A stretch of DNA of 64,000 nucleotides from an uncultured Aquimarina sp. (GCA_947492105.1 CANLMN010000003.1:124001-188000); one strand, 5' to 3'; numbered from the stretch's first letter, positions 1 to 8,944 are shown. Translations and numbers: made by a program. The notes: generated from the sequence alone by a model not told the origin.

Positions 1-1
1 T

Positions 2-319
2 CATATCATCAAGCTACTCGTCCTTTTAGGGATGTTATTGTGCATTACAAATTATGGGTATACGCTTTACGATCTGTTTTTTTATAAATCTGATATTGTT
101 GTGTTTGTAGATGTGGATCAAAATGAGGTTCCAGAAAATGATACAGAAGATCGTTCCGACAAATTAGAAGATGAGATAGAAAAAGATATGATATCTTTTG
201 TAGAAGAGTATAGTGTTTTTGATAGTCTTCTTACTGAAGAAAGTGCTAAACAAAGTATTCTACTAACCTTCTCTGATATACATTTAGAATTGAAAACGCC
301 CCCTCCAGAATTGTCATAG
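2..319 (+). CDS. Small membrane-anchored protein, 5' end outside the window
   Basis: The frame is open to the left edge, so the true start probably lies upstream; an internal ATG is at 32. What is visible is a hydrophobic stretch (roughly the first 25 codons) followed by an acidic region rich in Asp and Glu, ending with a Thr-Pro-Pro-Pro-Glu-Leu-Ser tail and a TAG stop. One membrane anchor or signal peptide plus a short acidic domain is the simplest reading. A proline-rich C-terminus also closes the three small His/Cys proteins near 39-47 kb, but the His/Cys motif of those proteins is missing here. No family is recognised and no function is assigned. The SulP transporter starts about 100 bases downstream on the same strand. 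Confidence 0.55.
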   Translation, partial: HIIKLLVLLGMLLCITNYGYTLYDLFFYKSDIVVFVDVDQNEVPENDTEDRSDKLEDEIEKDMISFVEEYSVFDSLLTEESAKQSILLTFSDIHLELKTPPPELS

Positions 320-422
320 TTTTTTTGTGATTTGTAACATCGTTTGATAAGTGATACAAATAAATCATTGTTAGATTCTACCTATAACTGTTTTCTTAAT
401 TTAAGAAACAAAAAATAATATT

Positions 423-2009
423 ATGACTATTTTTAAAAATATAAAAAACGATCTTCCTGCTAGTGTTGTCGTTTTCTTTGTGGCATTACCTCTATGTTTG
501 GGGATTGCACTAGCGAGTGGTGCGCCATTATTTTCTGGGCTTATAGCGGGGATTGTCGGGGGGATTATGGTGGGAGCATTGAGTGGTTCTCCATTAGGTG
601 TAAGTGGCCCTGCAGCTGGTCTGGCAGCAATTGTATTAACCGCCATCGGAGCTTTGGGTGGTTATGAAAATTTTTTGGTAGCAGTAGTTTTAGCTGGAGC
701 AATACAACTATTGTTTGGAGTACTTAAATTAGGAATTATTGCGTATTATTTTCCATCTTCTGTAATCAAGGGAATGCTTACAGGAATTGGGATCATTATT
801 ATTCTAAAACAAATCCCACATTTCTTTGGATACGATGCCGATCCAGAAGGGGATTTTTCTTTTTTCCAAAAGGATGGAGAGAATACTTTTTCTGAATTAT
901 TTAATGTTTTTGACAATATCAGTCCGGGAGCAACCTTAGTGGCAATTATAGGGATGGCGATTTTGATTCTTTGGAATACGGTGCTTTCCAAAAAAGGGAA
1001 GTTTTTCCAGATTGTTCAAGGGCCCTTGGTAACTGTTGTAGTGGGAATTGTTTTTTATATTGTAACAAAAGATTCTAGTTGGGGTATTTCCAAAGCGCAT
1101 TTAGTAAGCGTACCAGTTCCAGATAGTTTTTCTTCCTTTGTAGGGCAGTTTAGTTTTCCTAATTTTGCAGCTATTACTCGGGTAGATGTCTGGATAACAG
1201 CTTTTACAATTGCACTAGTCGCGAGTCTCGAGACCTTACTTTGTGTAGAGGCAACAGATAAGTTAGATCCTAGAAAACGGGTGACACCAACCAATAGAGA
1301 GCTTTTGGCACAGGGTGCAGGGAATATTGTCTCTGGACTTATAGGAGGGTTGCCGGTTACACAAGTAATTGTACGAAGCTCTGCAAATATTCAATCAGGA
1401 GGAAAAAGTAAGCTTTCTGCAATTCTCCATGGATTTTTATTATTGATTTCGGTAATTCTAATTCCAACTTTACTTAATATGATTCCACTTTCTGTATTGG
1501 CGGCAGTACTATTAATAGTAGGCTATAAGTTAGCAAAACCCACACTGTTTGCAAAGATGTATGGTTTGGGATGGCGTCAGTTTGTTCCTTTTGTAGTCAC
1601 CGTTGTGGGGATTGTTTTTACCGATTTACTTATTGGTATAGGGTTGGGTCTTGCAGTGGGGATTGTTGTTATTTTGATTAAGAGCTATCAAAATTCGCAC
1701 TTTTTGCATATTCAGGACAAAAGTGATGGAGTGCATAGAATTACAATGACATTGGCAGAAGAGGTAACTTTTTTTAATAAAGGTGCGATTTTGAAAGAGT
1801 TAGATAGATTGCCCGTTGATACCTGTTTGACACTAGATGTTACGAATACACGATACCTAGATAACGATATTATAGAGATCCTCGATGATTTTTCTGAGAA
1901 GGCAAAAAATCGAAATATTACGATTAAATTGAAGTCAGAACGTGGAGAAATAGAAAACCCTAAAAGTTATTTGGAGTTTTTTACTTCTCAACCTAAGTTG
2001 ACGAATTAA
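423..2009 (+). CDS. SulP family anion transporter with STAS domain (probable bicarbonate importer)
   Basis: A 528-residue inner-membrane protein. The first about 420 residues are a run of hydrophobic segments with the Gly/Pro/Ala-rich signatures of SulP carriers near the N-terminus (Leu-Pro-Leu-Cys-Leu-Gly and Gly-Pro-Ala-Ala-Gly). The last about 100 residues form a soluble STAS domain. SulP carriers move sulfate, bicarbonate or other anions. A beta-carbonic anhydrase gene begins 47 bases downstream on the same strand, and that pairing makes bicarbonate the more likely substrate; this is inference. The ATG at 423 follows an A-rich leader without a Shine-Dalgarno sequence, as is usual in this phylum. 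The length is normal and I see no sign of damage. Confidence 0.9.
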   Translation: MTIFKNIKNDLPASVVVFFVALPLCLGIALASGAPLFSGLIAGIVGGIMVGALSGSPLGVSGPAAGLAAIVLTAIGALGGYENFLVAVVLAGAIQLLFGVLKLGIIAYYFPSSVIKGMLTGIGIIIILKQIPHFFGYDADPEGDFSFFQKDGENTFSELFNVFDNISPGATLVAIIGMAILILWNTVLSKKGKFFQIVQGPLVTVVVGIVFYIVTKDSSWGISKAHLVSVPVPDSFSSFVGQFSFPNFAAITRVDVWITAFTIALVASLETLLCVEATDKLDPRKRVTPTNRELLAQGAGNIVSGLIGGLPVTQVIVRSSANIQSGGKSKLSAILHGFLLLISVILIPTLLNMIPLSVLAAVLLIVGYKLAKPTLFAKMYGLGWRQFVPFVVTVVGIVFTDLLIGIGLGLAVGIVVILIKSYQNSHFLHIQDKSDGVHRITMTLAEEVTFFNKGAILKELDRLPVDTCLTLDVTNTRYLDNDIIEILDDFSEKAKNRNITIKLKSERGEIENPKSYLEFFTSQPKLTN

Positions 2010-2056
2010 ATTACAAAATAGATTACAATAAAAGAGTAGAGAAATAGTATATAATT

Positions 2057-2689
2057 ATGAAAGCACACACGAAAGAAACACAGCATTCCATATCGCCTGC
2101 AATGGCTTTAGAATTTTTGAAAGAGGGGAATGAACGATTTCAGAATAACCTTAAAGCAAATAGAAATTTATTAGATCAAGTAAGTGATACCAAAGATGGA
2201 CAGTTCCCTTTTGCTACTATACTGAGCTGTATTGATTCTCGAGTATCGGCAGAACTGGTGTTTGATCAGGGTGTAGGAGACGTATTTAGTATCCGTATTG
2301 CAGGTAACTTTGTCAATGAAGATATTTTGGGAAGCATGGAGTTTGCTTGCAAATTAGCAGGAACCAAAGTTATCGTAGTATTGGGACATACAAGTTGTGG
2401 CGCAATTAAAGGAGCTTGTGATCATGTAGAAATGGGCAATCTTACACATCTTATAACGCAAATTACGCCGGCAGTAGATGCTACAGATGAACCATCTGAC
2501 GAGGCTTTGCGAAATTCAAAAAATTTGAAATTCGTAGATGCCGTTGCCAAAGAAAACGTAATGCAGACTATCGAGAATATTCGCAAAAAAAGTCCTATTC
2601 TCAAGGAAATGGAAAATGAAGGCGCTATAGAAATTGTTGGAGGTATGTATGATATTTCTAGTGGTAAAGTGGATTTCTACACCAAATAA
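2057..2689 (+). CDS. Beta-class carbonic anhydrase
   Basis: A 210-residue cytoplasmic zinc enzyme interconverting CO2 and bicarbonate. The zinc and active-site residues are all present: Cys58 and Asp60 with Arg62 in the Cys-x-Asp-Ser-Arg motif, then His111 and Cys114 in the Gly-His-x-x-Cys-Gly motif. It lies directly after the SulP transporter, and the two probably form one transcript in which the transporter brings in bicarbonate and this enzyme equilibrates it with CO2. The original transcription terminator begins about 35 bases after the stop codon, but an IS element has inserted into it. Family assignment is certain; the bicarbonate role of the pair is inferred. Confidence 0.95.
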   Translation: MKAHTKETQHSISPAMALEFLKEGNERFQNNLKANRNLLDQVSDTKDGQFPFATILSCIDSRVSAELVFDQGVGDVFSIRIAGNFVNEDILGSMEFACKLAGTKVIVVLGHTSCGAIKGACDHVEMGNLTHLITQITPAVDATDEPSDEALRNSKNLKFVDAVAKENVMQTIENIRKKSPILKEMENEGAIEIVGGMYDISSGKVDFYTK

Positions 2690-2724
2690 TAGCGGTTTTT
2701 TGCGCTTCTGTTCCTTGTTTCAAG

Positions 2725-2760
2725 AAAAACAGTATTTCTATTATGTGATGATAGAAATAC
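2725..2760 (+). terminator. Left part of an IS-interrupted rho-independent terminator
   Basis: The left arm AAAAACAGTATTTCTA (2725-2740), an 11-base loop and the first nine bases of the right arm (2752-2760, TAGAAATAC) lie left of the IS. The rest of the right arm and the T-run (TGTTTTTTTTT from 3992) lie right of it. Removing the IS and one copy of the TAC duplication restores a perfect 16-bp stem followed by a T-run, at the expected distance behind the carbonic anhydrase stop. Confidence 0.85.
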
Positions 2761-3988
2761 TAAGACCGTTGCACGGTATTGTTTACTTCTGTTTGATTTC
2801 GTATCTTTCATTTATGGAATTAGTAACTCACCCGACCTTTGCTGACAGCATCTGTGATCTTCGTTCACGCAAGATCAAGCGTACATTTTTCACACAGATT
2901 AACACTCTTTTGGATTGGCAACCTGTTATAAAAGTTTTAAAAAAGTACTATACTAAAGGTCAAAGTGCTACAGGTAAACCAAGTTATAGCGGATTACTTC
3001 TTTTTAAAATGAGTTTACTACAAACTTGGTATGGATTAAGTGATTATGAAGTTGAAGACCGGGTTAATGACAGTATTTCATTTAGCTACTTTTGTGGCTT
3101 GCATATCGACCAAGTGGCTCCAGATCATAGTACCTTATCCCGTTTTAGAACTATCCTAACAAAAGCCAAAGCTTATGAGTCGTTATTTAAAGAGATTAAC
3201 CGGCAATTGGAAGCCCATCAAATCATAGTAAAAACGGGAGCTATAATAGATGCGAGTGTTATAGATACCCCTCTAAAGCCCAAAGGCAAAACTAATCACA
3301 AAGTTACTGAGGATAGAAAAGACGAACAGGAAGTTCCAGTTACTAAGGACTATGCAGACAGTGTGGATAAAGAAGCTTCATGGTTAAAAAAAGGTGGAAA
3401 ATACAGATTTGGTTACAAAAAGCATCACGTTACCGATAACGAAGGCTTGGTTTTAGGAGTACTAACTACAAAGGCTAGTACTAATGAAATAGCCAATTTA
3501 GAAGAGGTGTTGGATACAGCAGATTTACCTGAAAATATTACTCTAAAAGCAGACAAAGGATATCAATCAAAGAAAAATGCAGTACTTCTTAAGAAACGAA
3601 AACTAAAAAATCATATTCTAAAAAAGGCATATAAAAATAAACCTTTGACACATTGGGAAAAGAAGTTTAACAAACTTATAGGCAAGACAAGATTTAAAGT
3701 AGAGCGTACTTTTGGAGGTATAAAACGATGGTTCAATGGTGGAACAGCAAGATATCGAGGCATTAAAAAAATGCATACTCAAAACCTAATGGAAGCGATG
3801 TGTTACAATCTGTACAGGAGTCCAGGGATAATTGCGTCCAATCGTGAAAATTAAGGAGAAATGAGCCTTAAAAACAGGTGTGCAGGCTCTAAAACCAAAA
3901 GAAAATTCAAAAATCAACTGAATTTTGGACTAAAAAAATAAAAATCAAGAACGCTTCTAATTTATGGGACAGTTTTGCAACGGTCTTA
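2761..3988 (+). mobile_element. IS5-family insertion sequence, 1228 bp, complete
   Basis: Both ends carry a perfect 13-bp terminal inverted repeat, TAAGACCGTTGCA at 2761-2773 and its complement at 3976-3988. A 3-bp direct repeat, TAC, flanks the element at 2758-2760 and 3989-3991. One intact transposase gene fills most of it. The target was the stem-loop terminator of the carbonic anhydrase gene, and that identification independently fixes the element ends and the duplication. About 120 bases between the transposase stop and the right end are non-coding and A-rich. Intact ends and an open transposase frame suggest a recent insertion. Confidence 0.9.
2814..3854 (+). CDS. IS5-family DDE transposase
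   Basis: A 346-residue protein from the ATG at 2814. The frame stays open upstream to 2634, but that part would lie outside the element and overlap the carbonic anhydrase gene, so the downstream start is preferred. DDE residues can be placed: Asp146 in Ile-Ile-Asp-Ala-Ser-Val, the second Asp in Lys-Ala-Asp-Lys-Gly-Tyr, and the Glu in Val-Glu-Arg-Thr-Phe-Gly-Gly. An IS5-type N-terminal domain (about residues 50-115, with Leu-Ser-Asp-Tyr-Glu-Val-Glu-Asp) precedes the catalytic core. The frame is uninterrupted, so the element may still be active. Confidence 0.93.
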   Translation: MELVTHPTFADSICDLRSRKIKRTFFTQINTLLDWQPVIKVLKKYYTKGQSATGKPSYSGLLLFKMSLLQTWYGLSDYEVEDRVNDSISFSYFCGLHIDQVAPDHSTLSRFRTILTKAKAYESLFKEINRQLEAHQIIVKTGAIIDASVIDTPLKPKGKTNHKVTEDRKDEQEVPVTKDYADSVDKEASWLKKGGKYRFGYKKHHVTDNEGLVLGVLTTKASTNEIANLEEVLDTADLPENITLKADKGYQSKKNAVLLKKRKLKNHILKKAYKNKPLTHWEKKFNKLIGKTRFKVERTFGGIKRWFNGGTARYRGIKKMHTQNLMEAMCYNLYRSPGIIASNREN

Positions 3989-4030
3989 TACTGTTTTTTT
4001 TTATACTTAACCGTTTATCGTTTCGTAGTA

Positions 4031-4155
4031 TTATACCAGTTAAAATGTAATTGTAGGCTAAAATAATTGAACTATTTTTCGCTAGTTCAAACCTCTTCAG
4101 ATAAAAGATAGCAGAGAATTATTAGTGTCTAATTGTTTTTTTGAAGGGTGTCCTA
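4031..4155. repeat. Family A hairpin repeat, copy with central deletion
   Basis: It starts with the family A left arm (TTATACCAGTTAAAATG..., 4031-4085). It then jumps to a degenerate right arm (about 4100-4155, with GAATTATTAG and TAATTGTTTTTTTGAAGGG) without the usual centre. Full-length relatives are at 14032, 29847 and 47458. A family B repeat follows at 4191. Confidence 0.7.
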
Positions 4156-4190
4156 TAAAGGATGGTATCCAAACAAGGTATTGTGATAAA

Positions 4191-4231
4191 AAAAAGAACA
4201 AGTCCATATGCGATATTAGTGATCTAATTTG
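4191..4231. repeat. Family B short repeat, degenerate copy
   Basis: AAAAAGAACAAGTCCATATG followed by CGATATTAGTGATCTAATTT matches the family B consensus (GAACAAGTCGATATGCGACA, then TTATATAGCTAATTT) seen better preserved at 10626 and 13975. It lies about 35 bases from a family A copy. The rest of the gap between the IS and the ABC gene holds nothing else recognisable. Confidence 0.55.
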
Positions 4232-4256
4232 GTATGGAACAAATATAGCTGTTAGT

Positions 4257-5243
4257 TTAGGTAGCTAATGTTCTTGAGATGTACAAGGTTTTATCTGCAG
4301 ACAAATAACAAGTCTCTTCTTCGGGAAGGGCCGTATGATGTTCAAAAAAAACAGAATGATTTTTGCAATGAGTTTCGGCTTCTATAAAAAAACAATCCCC
4401 TTTGAAGTACGATTTTTTTACTAGAACCTTGCATGATGATGCGTCTACTATATGTATTTCATTTGGATATAGTAGAATGTTTTGATTCGCCAATGCATTT
4501 TCCGAAAATAAGTAAAAGGGTAATTCGTTGACTTCGCCAAAAAGAGAGGCTACGTAGCGATTTCTTGGTTGCTGATATAATGTAGTGGTTTCTGTATGTT
4601 CGATTAATTGACCATTTCTCAGAACGATCGAAGAATCCGTATAGGAGAGAATATCTGTAGTGTCATGTGTAGCAATCAAGCAGGTGACATGTTGCTTTTT
4701 TAAATATTTGAATAGATTTCTACGAAGACTATTTTTTTTGAAATTATCGATGTGACTAAAGGGCTCATCAAGTAATAAGAGTTCTGGTTCTTTTGCTAAT
4801 GCACGTGCAAGTGCTACACGCTGTTTTTGGCCGCCACTAAGATATCGTACATGTGTATCGGCATAAGCAGACATTTCTATAACCTCTAAGAGTTCTGCTA
4901 TTCTTCTTTTTTTTTCTTCAGGGAAAAAACTAGAAAGATATTTTCCGATATTCGTGGCAACAGAGGTGTAAGGCATTAAGTCAAAATCTTGAGCAAGATA
5001 TTTCATAAAAGGTTCTCCGGGCACCAAATAATAATCAGGTCCTAAGAGTTGTATGTTTTTCCATGAAATAATACCACTGGTAGGTTGTAATAACCCATAG
5101 ATGAGTTCTAGTAAAGTGCTTTTTCCACAGCCACTTTCTCCGATCACCCCAATATGCGTGCCTTGAATAATCTCCAAGTTAATATCTTGCAACACAAATG
5201 TGTCTGGAGCGTATCCAAACGATAAGTTTTTAATTTTTAGCAT
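4257..5243 (-). CDS. ABC transporter ATP-binding protein
   Basis: A 328-residue soluble ATPase subunit. Walker A is at residues 35-43 (Gly-Glu-Ser-Gly-Cys-Gly-Lys-Ser-Thr), the Q-loop Gln at 85, the signature Leu-Ser-Gly-Gly-Gln at 135-139, Walker B ending in Asp159-Glu160, and the H-loop in Ala-Thr-His-Asp near 193. The C-terminal about 110 residues are outside the nucleotide-binding domain and resemble the regulatory or TOBE-like extension of import-type ATPases. No permease gene is adjacent, so the substrate cannot be named. The cvpA-like gene lies 69 bases upstream on the same strand, and the two may be co-transcribed. Confidence 0.9.
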   Translation of the reverse strand: MLKIKNLSFGYAPDTFVLQDINLEIIQGTHIGVIGESGCGKSTLLELIYGLLQPTSGIISWKNIQLLGPDYYLVPGEPFMKYLAQDFDLMPYTSVATNIGKYLSSFFPEEKKRRIAELLEVIEMSAYADTHVRYLSGGQKQRVALARALAKEPELLLLDEPFSHIDNFKKNSLRRNLFKYLKKQHVTCLIATHDTTDILSYTDSSIVLRNGQLIEHTETTTLYQQPRNRYVASLFGEVNELPFYLFSENALANQNILLYPNEIHIVDASSCKVLVKKSYFKGDCFFIEAETHCKNHSVFFEHHTALPEEETCYLSADKTLYISRTLAT

Positions 5244-5312
5244 AGAAATAATTGTACTAGAATAGTTGGCAGATGTTAGTTCTTATTGCTGTTAGTACTA
5301 GCATTTTATTTT

Positions 5313-5795
5313 TTACTTGTTGAGTATTTTTGGCAGAATTGTAGGTGCTAATATACGGACGGGTTCATATAATACAGATTGCGCCAAAGTCTCTTTTTTG
5401 ATAAGCTCTATTTTTTGATTGAGCCCATCAATGAACATAAAAATAGCACTGGCGATAAAAGCCATCTTTAGTAATCCAAATGCACCACCTAATAGCTTAT
5501 TGACAATTCCTAAGGCTGCAAAATCGGCAATCTTTGTTAAGAGCCTTCCGGCTAAGGAAATACCTATAACTACAATGATAAAAGTGATAGCAAAGGCGAC
5601 AAGCCCTATTGTTCCTTCATTCCAGTCTACTGATTTACCAAGATAATTACCAGCAATGTGAGAAAAGTGTACGGCAAAATAAATACCTGCTACTAGTGCG
5701 ATGAGTGAGGCTAAAGAGACAAATAGCCCTTTGGATAAGCCTCTTATCAATCCCCAAAGTAGCATGATTCCTAAAATAATATCAATAAAATTCAT
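5313..5795 (-). CDS. CvpA family membrane protein
   Basis: A 160-residue inner-membrane protein with four predicted hydrophobic segments and the opening Asn-Phe-Ile-Asp-Ile-Ile-Leu-Gly followed by a Arg-Gly-x-Ser-Lys-Gly-Leu motif, typical of the CvpA/colicin V production family. CvpA proteins affect envelope functions and purine-linked colicin V production in Escherichia coli; their exact role is not settled. The length is normal. It lies upstream of the ABC ATPase gene. Family assignment is confident, function in this organism is not. Confidence 0.9.
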   Translation of the reverse strand: MNFIDIILGIMLLWGLIRGLSKGLFVSLASLIALVAGIYFAVHFSHIAGNYLGKSVDWNEGTIGLVAFAITFIIVVIGISLAGRLLTKIADFAALGIVNKLLGGAFGLLKMAFIASAIFMFIDGLNQKIELIKKETLAQSVLYEPVRILAPTILPKILNK

Positions 5796-6160
5796 AGTGA
5801 CGGATTAATGATCGTATAAAGTAAAGATAAATGAAAATTGTTTAGCTTTAGTCATGAAGTAGTGGTGAGATTAGTTGTGTTCATTGTTCAGCTCTAAACC
5901 GAATTGATGAGCATTTTTGCCTCACAGACAGTTTTGTAAGGAGGTGTACTAGGAAATTTTGTCTTGAAGCGTACCAAAGATTTGTCATTATTCTGTGCAA
6001 TGACAAAGTCTTGAGGTAGCTGGAACTAATTCGTGTGTTTAAAAATTAAATTGACAGGAAACTTTCTGTAAAAAAGAACCTTAATTGATAAAAAAAAGAG
6101 TATCCATCTTATGTTTTGTGGCATAGAAGACATCTCAAAAAGGAACAAAATGATAAGCTG
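5796..6160. other. Gene-free gap with one conspicuous hairpin (5978-6011)
   Basis: No open frame of interest was found. AGATTTGTCATT (5978-5989) can pair with AATGACAAAGTCT (5999-6011) around a nine-base loop with one bulge. No T-run follows on either strand, so it is not an ordinary terminator. It could be RNA structure, a protein site or chance. Confidence 0.35.
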
Positions 6161-6556
6161 TTATTTGACTAAAACACCACGTTGATCCATAGTAGGTACA
6201 TCTTGCAAAGCACTTTCGTTTATAGTGTTTTTTCTGAATAGATAAGTTTTGTCGTACAATGTGTTATCTGCAAAGAAGGTGACTACAAATTCATTATTCA
6301 TAGTCAATACTTCATCTTGAACCATTTCGATTTTGCCATTAGACTTGGCATCAATGGTATTTAGTCCGTGTCGCAAGGTAGAGGTCTTTCGCTCTTTGTC
6401 ATATCCTTTGGTTACTACAATTACCATTTCTATTGCGGTATCACGATTATTGATTACATATGCAAACCAGTTTTGCCCTAGCATTTTATCATCCCACTCC
6501 CGTACTATTGCAACATAGACATCTTTGACTTGGGGTATTTGAATATCGGATTTCAT
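6161..6556 (-). CDS. Conserved-looking protein of unknown function downstream of pheS
   Basis: A 131-residue soluble protein without signal peptide or membrane segment. It reads as a compact mixed alpha/beta domain with aromatic residues near the N-terminus (Trp-Asp, Asn-Trp-Phe-Ala-Tyr-Val). It starts six bases after the pheS stop on the same strand, so it is very likely translated from the same message. I recall proteins like this beside pheS in other flavobacteria, but I do not know a function and assign none. Codon use and base composition match the neighbours. Confidence 0.75.
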   Translation of the reverse strand: MKSDIQIPQVKDVYVAIVREWDDKMLGQNWFAYVINNRDTAIEMVIVVTKGYDKERKTSTLRHGLNTIDAKSNGKIEMVQDEVLTMNNEFVVTFFADNTLYDKTYLFRKNTINESALQDVPTMDQRGVLVK

Positions 6557-6562
6557 ATACGT

Positions 6563-7582
6563 TTACAATACACTTTTGAATTGTTCTAGGAAGCGTACAT
6601 CATTTTCATAAAACATACGGATGTCACCTATTTGGTATAAAAGCATGGCAATACGTTCAATTCCCATACCAAATGCAAATCCCGAATAGGTAGTGGGATC
6701 GATATTACAATTCTTGAGAACATTAGGGTCTACCATACCGCATCCCATAATTTCTAACCACCCTGTGCCCTTTGTAATACGATAATCCGTTTCGGTTTTG
6801 AGTCCCCAATAAATGTCAACCTCTGCACTTGGTTCAGTAAATGGAAAATAAGATGGTCGCAAGCGTATTTTACTTTTACCAAACATCTCTTTGGTAAAAT
6901 ATAACAAGGTTTGTTTGAGATCTGCAAAAGATACATCCTTGTCAATATACAAGCCTTCTACTTGATGAAAAATACAATGTGATCGTGCAGATATTGCTTC
7001 ATTACGAAAAACACGTCCTGGTGAAATGGTACGTATTGGAGGTTGATTTTCTTCCATGTAACGTACTTGTACAGAAGAGGTATGTGTTCTTAATAATATG
7101 TCCGGATTAGTTTGTATGAAGAACGTATCTTGCATATCGCGTGCCGGATGATATTCTGGTAGATTAAGTGCAGTAAAATTATGCCAGTCATCTTCGATCT
7201 CCGGTCCTTCGCTAATATTGAATCCTACACGAGAGAATACATCAATAATTTGATTCTTAACCAATGAAATTGGATGTCTAGAACCAATTGTTAAGGGAAT
7301 TCCTGGTTTGGACAGGTCGTTTGAATCACCTTGCGTTTCTTCTTTTCCCTCAAGTTCTTTTTTGAGTTGTTGTATTTTATTCTCGGTAGCATTTTTCCAT
7401 GAATTAATTGCCTGACCAAATTCTTTCTTCTGGTCACTAGCTACATTACGGAATTCTGCAAAGAAATCGTTCAATAATCCTTTCTTACCTAGGTGCTTAA
7501 TGCGAAAAGCTTCTAGTTCTTCTTTGGACTTTGCTTTGAATTCTTCTACTTCTACGATATAATCTTTAATTTTTTCTAGCAT
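6563..7582 (-). CDS. pheS: Phenylalanine-tRNA ligase alpha subunit
   Basis: A class II aminoacyl-tRNA synthetase subunit attaching Phe to tRNA-Phe as part of an alpha2-beta2 enzyme. The N-terminal coiled-coil arm (about residues 1-85) is followed by the catalytic core, with [11 protein letters not shown] and the motif 2 Arg in Phe-Arg-Asn-Glu. The C-terminal motif 3 is [10 protein letters not shown]. I chose the ATG at 7582 (339 residues) because family members begin at this Met-Leu-Glu-Lys; an in-frame GTG four codons upstream (7594) is the alternative. pheT is not in the window. Confidence 0.96.
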   Translation of the reverse strand: MLEKIKDYIVEVEEFKAKSKEELEAFRIKHLGKKGLLNDFFAEFRNVASDQKKEFGQAINSWKNATENKIQQLKKELEGKEETQGDSNDLSKPGIPLTIGSRHPISLVKNQIIDVFSRVGFNISEGPEIEDDWHNFTALNLPEYHPARDMQDTFFIQTNPDILLRTHTSSVQVRYMEENQPPIRTISPGRVFRNEAISARSHCIFHQVEGLYIDKDVSFADLKQTLLYFTKEMFGKSKIRLRPSYFPFTEPSAEVDIYWGLKTETDYRITKGTGWLEIMGCGMVDPNVLKNCNIDPTTYSGFAFGMGIERIAMLLYQIGDIRMFYENDVRFLEQFKSVL

Positions 7583-8159
7583 CTTATTAGGCACTTCTTA
7601 TGCGTTTAATGGCTGCGCAAATTTAATAAAATAAATGCGCTAATTGACCTGCAATCTCTTTTTTGAGCTATCAAATTATTTGGTGTTATCTAAAAAATGT
7701 CATTTTAACAAGAATAAGAGGTGTGTTTCAGGATCAAAATACGTATTCTGTGAATTTTTTTGTTGCCGACCTTTTGTGTGATAGAGCATCTACGATGTTT
7801 TTAAAGTAGCACAATTATTTCACTCTTCCTTTTGAAATTGAACGTAGTATAAAAAAGCCCATTGTTAGCTTGTACTTATTAGTTTAATGGACATTCTCAC
7901 TCAGAACGAGTTTGATGTTGTTGCCGGATAGGATACGATCTTTACGTGTATTAGGTATGGGGAGAAAAGGAATGTTTTTGTTATTTGAATTTTTTGTTAA
8001 TGTGTTGTAAATAAGATAGTTAAACAATAGTTAATAATTTTGTGAAAATGTAATACATTATTAATAAATAAGTTAAATGATTGTTAATGGTTTATCGAAG
8101 TATAAGAAGATGTATATATTTATAACTCATTACAAAACAAACTATTAAAAACTTTTAAA
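7583..8159. other. Intergenic region upstream of the tandem lipoprotein genes
   Basis: No gene was found. The last about 160 bases (from about 7990) closely resemble the 160 bases before the second lipoprotein gene (9390-9552): both contain GTAATACATT, a GATGTATATATTTAT-like block and the shared ACTATTAAAAACTTTTAAAA just before the ATG. The promoter was therefore duplicated with the gene. Confidence 0.5.
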
Positions 8160-8909
8160 ATGAAAAAAACACTAATTAAATTATTCGTTATTGGAATTGT
8201 ATTTGCTTCGTGTGAAAAAGATTCAGAGGTCATCGTAACAGAAACAGAAACGCAAACACAGTCTGTGGTTTCTGAAAGTAGTGTAGAAGAACTTCGAGAT
8301 GTTTATGGTCTCAAGGATATTTCTAAGGTTATTTATGGCAATGAAACGTACGAATTGGATGGTATGAATACGGAAGAGTATGCCAAAGTTACTACTTTGC
8401 TAAAAAGTGGTAAGTTTGAGAATCAAGTAGGGTTTCCGGTTGCACTAGTGCTTACAGAGAATGAGTTGAGTGATCCAGAATTAGATGCTTTGCATCAAGA
8501 ATTGGTTTTGGAACCAACAACGAGTAGTGCTTTAGGAGCAAAGGTTGATGTATCTGTTGGGTGGCTTGTGGTTGCTTTTGATGGAAGAAATGCTAATGGT
8601 GGTGAAATATTCAGAAGATCAGGAAGAAATGTGCGAAATTTTGTAAATGGTCGCAGAACTACTATAATTAGTCTTAATTTTCCAACAAATGCTAGGAATA
8701 GAGCTGGGAGCATTCGATGGGGAGTCAATTCTAGAAATGTGGTTTTAAGAGATTATAGATTGAGTTTTTATAATAGAACCAATCGACGTGGTTTGTTGGG
8801 GACTCAAGGACCTGTTCAAGCTCCTCGGAATACTCAAACTGTATTTAATAGAAACTTAGGTGAAATGTCGAATAATGCAATAGATAGTGTAGATATTTCT
8901 GCTATATAA
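8160..8909 (+). CDS. Surface-type lipoprotein, tandem copy 1
   Basis: A 249-residue precursor. A lysine-rich start and hydrophobic core lead to a lipobox ending in Ala-Ser-Cys18. The residues after Cys are Glu-Lys-Asp-Ser-Glu, which resembles the Lys-Asp/Glu export signal that sends Bacteroidota lipoproteins to the cell surface. An acidic Thr/Glu/Gln linker (about 20-45) leads to a helical-looking middle. A basic Arg/Asn-rich domain (about 135-249) with many beta-prone stretches follows. I recognise no family for the C-terminal domain. The second copy at 9553 shares almost the whole sequence. It has its own promoter-like leader and a strong terminator. Location is inferred from the signal, and the function is unknown. 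Confidence 0.85.
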   Translation: MKKTLIKLFVIGIVFASCEKDSEVIVTETETQTQSVVSESSVEELRDVYGLKDISKVIYGNETYELDGMNTEEYAKVTTLLKSGKFENQVGFPVALVLTENELSDPELDALHQELVLEPTTSSALGAKVDVSVGWLVVAFDGRNANGGEIFRRSGRNVRNFVNGRRTTIISLNFPTNARNRAGSIRWGVNSRNVVLRDYRLSFYNRTNRRGLLGTQGPVQAPRNTQTVFNRNLGEMSNNAIDSVDISAI

Positions 8910-8944
8910 TTTCATAGAACTTTTTTAGTTCTTTTAAAATTTAT

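Noticed and set aside
2758-2764. A 4-bp CTAA-type target duplication, common for the IS5 group
   Set aside because: The bases on the right end do not repeat it directly; the restored terminator shows that TAC is the duplication.
2634-2813. Upstream extension of the transposase frame
   Set aside because: It would start inside the carbonic anhydrase gene and outside the IS ends, so the ATG at 2814 is the real start.
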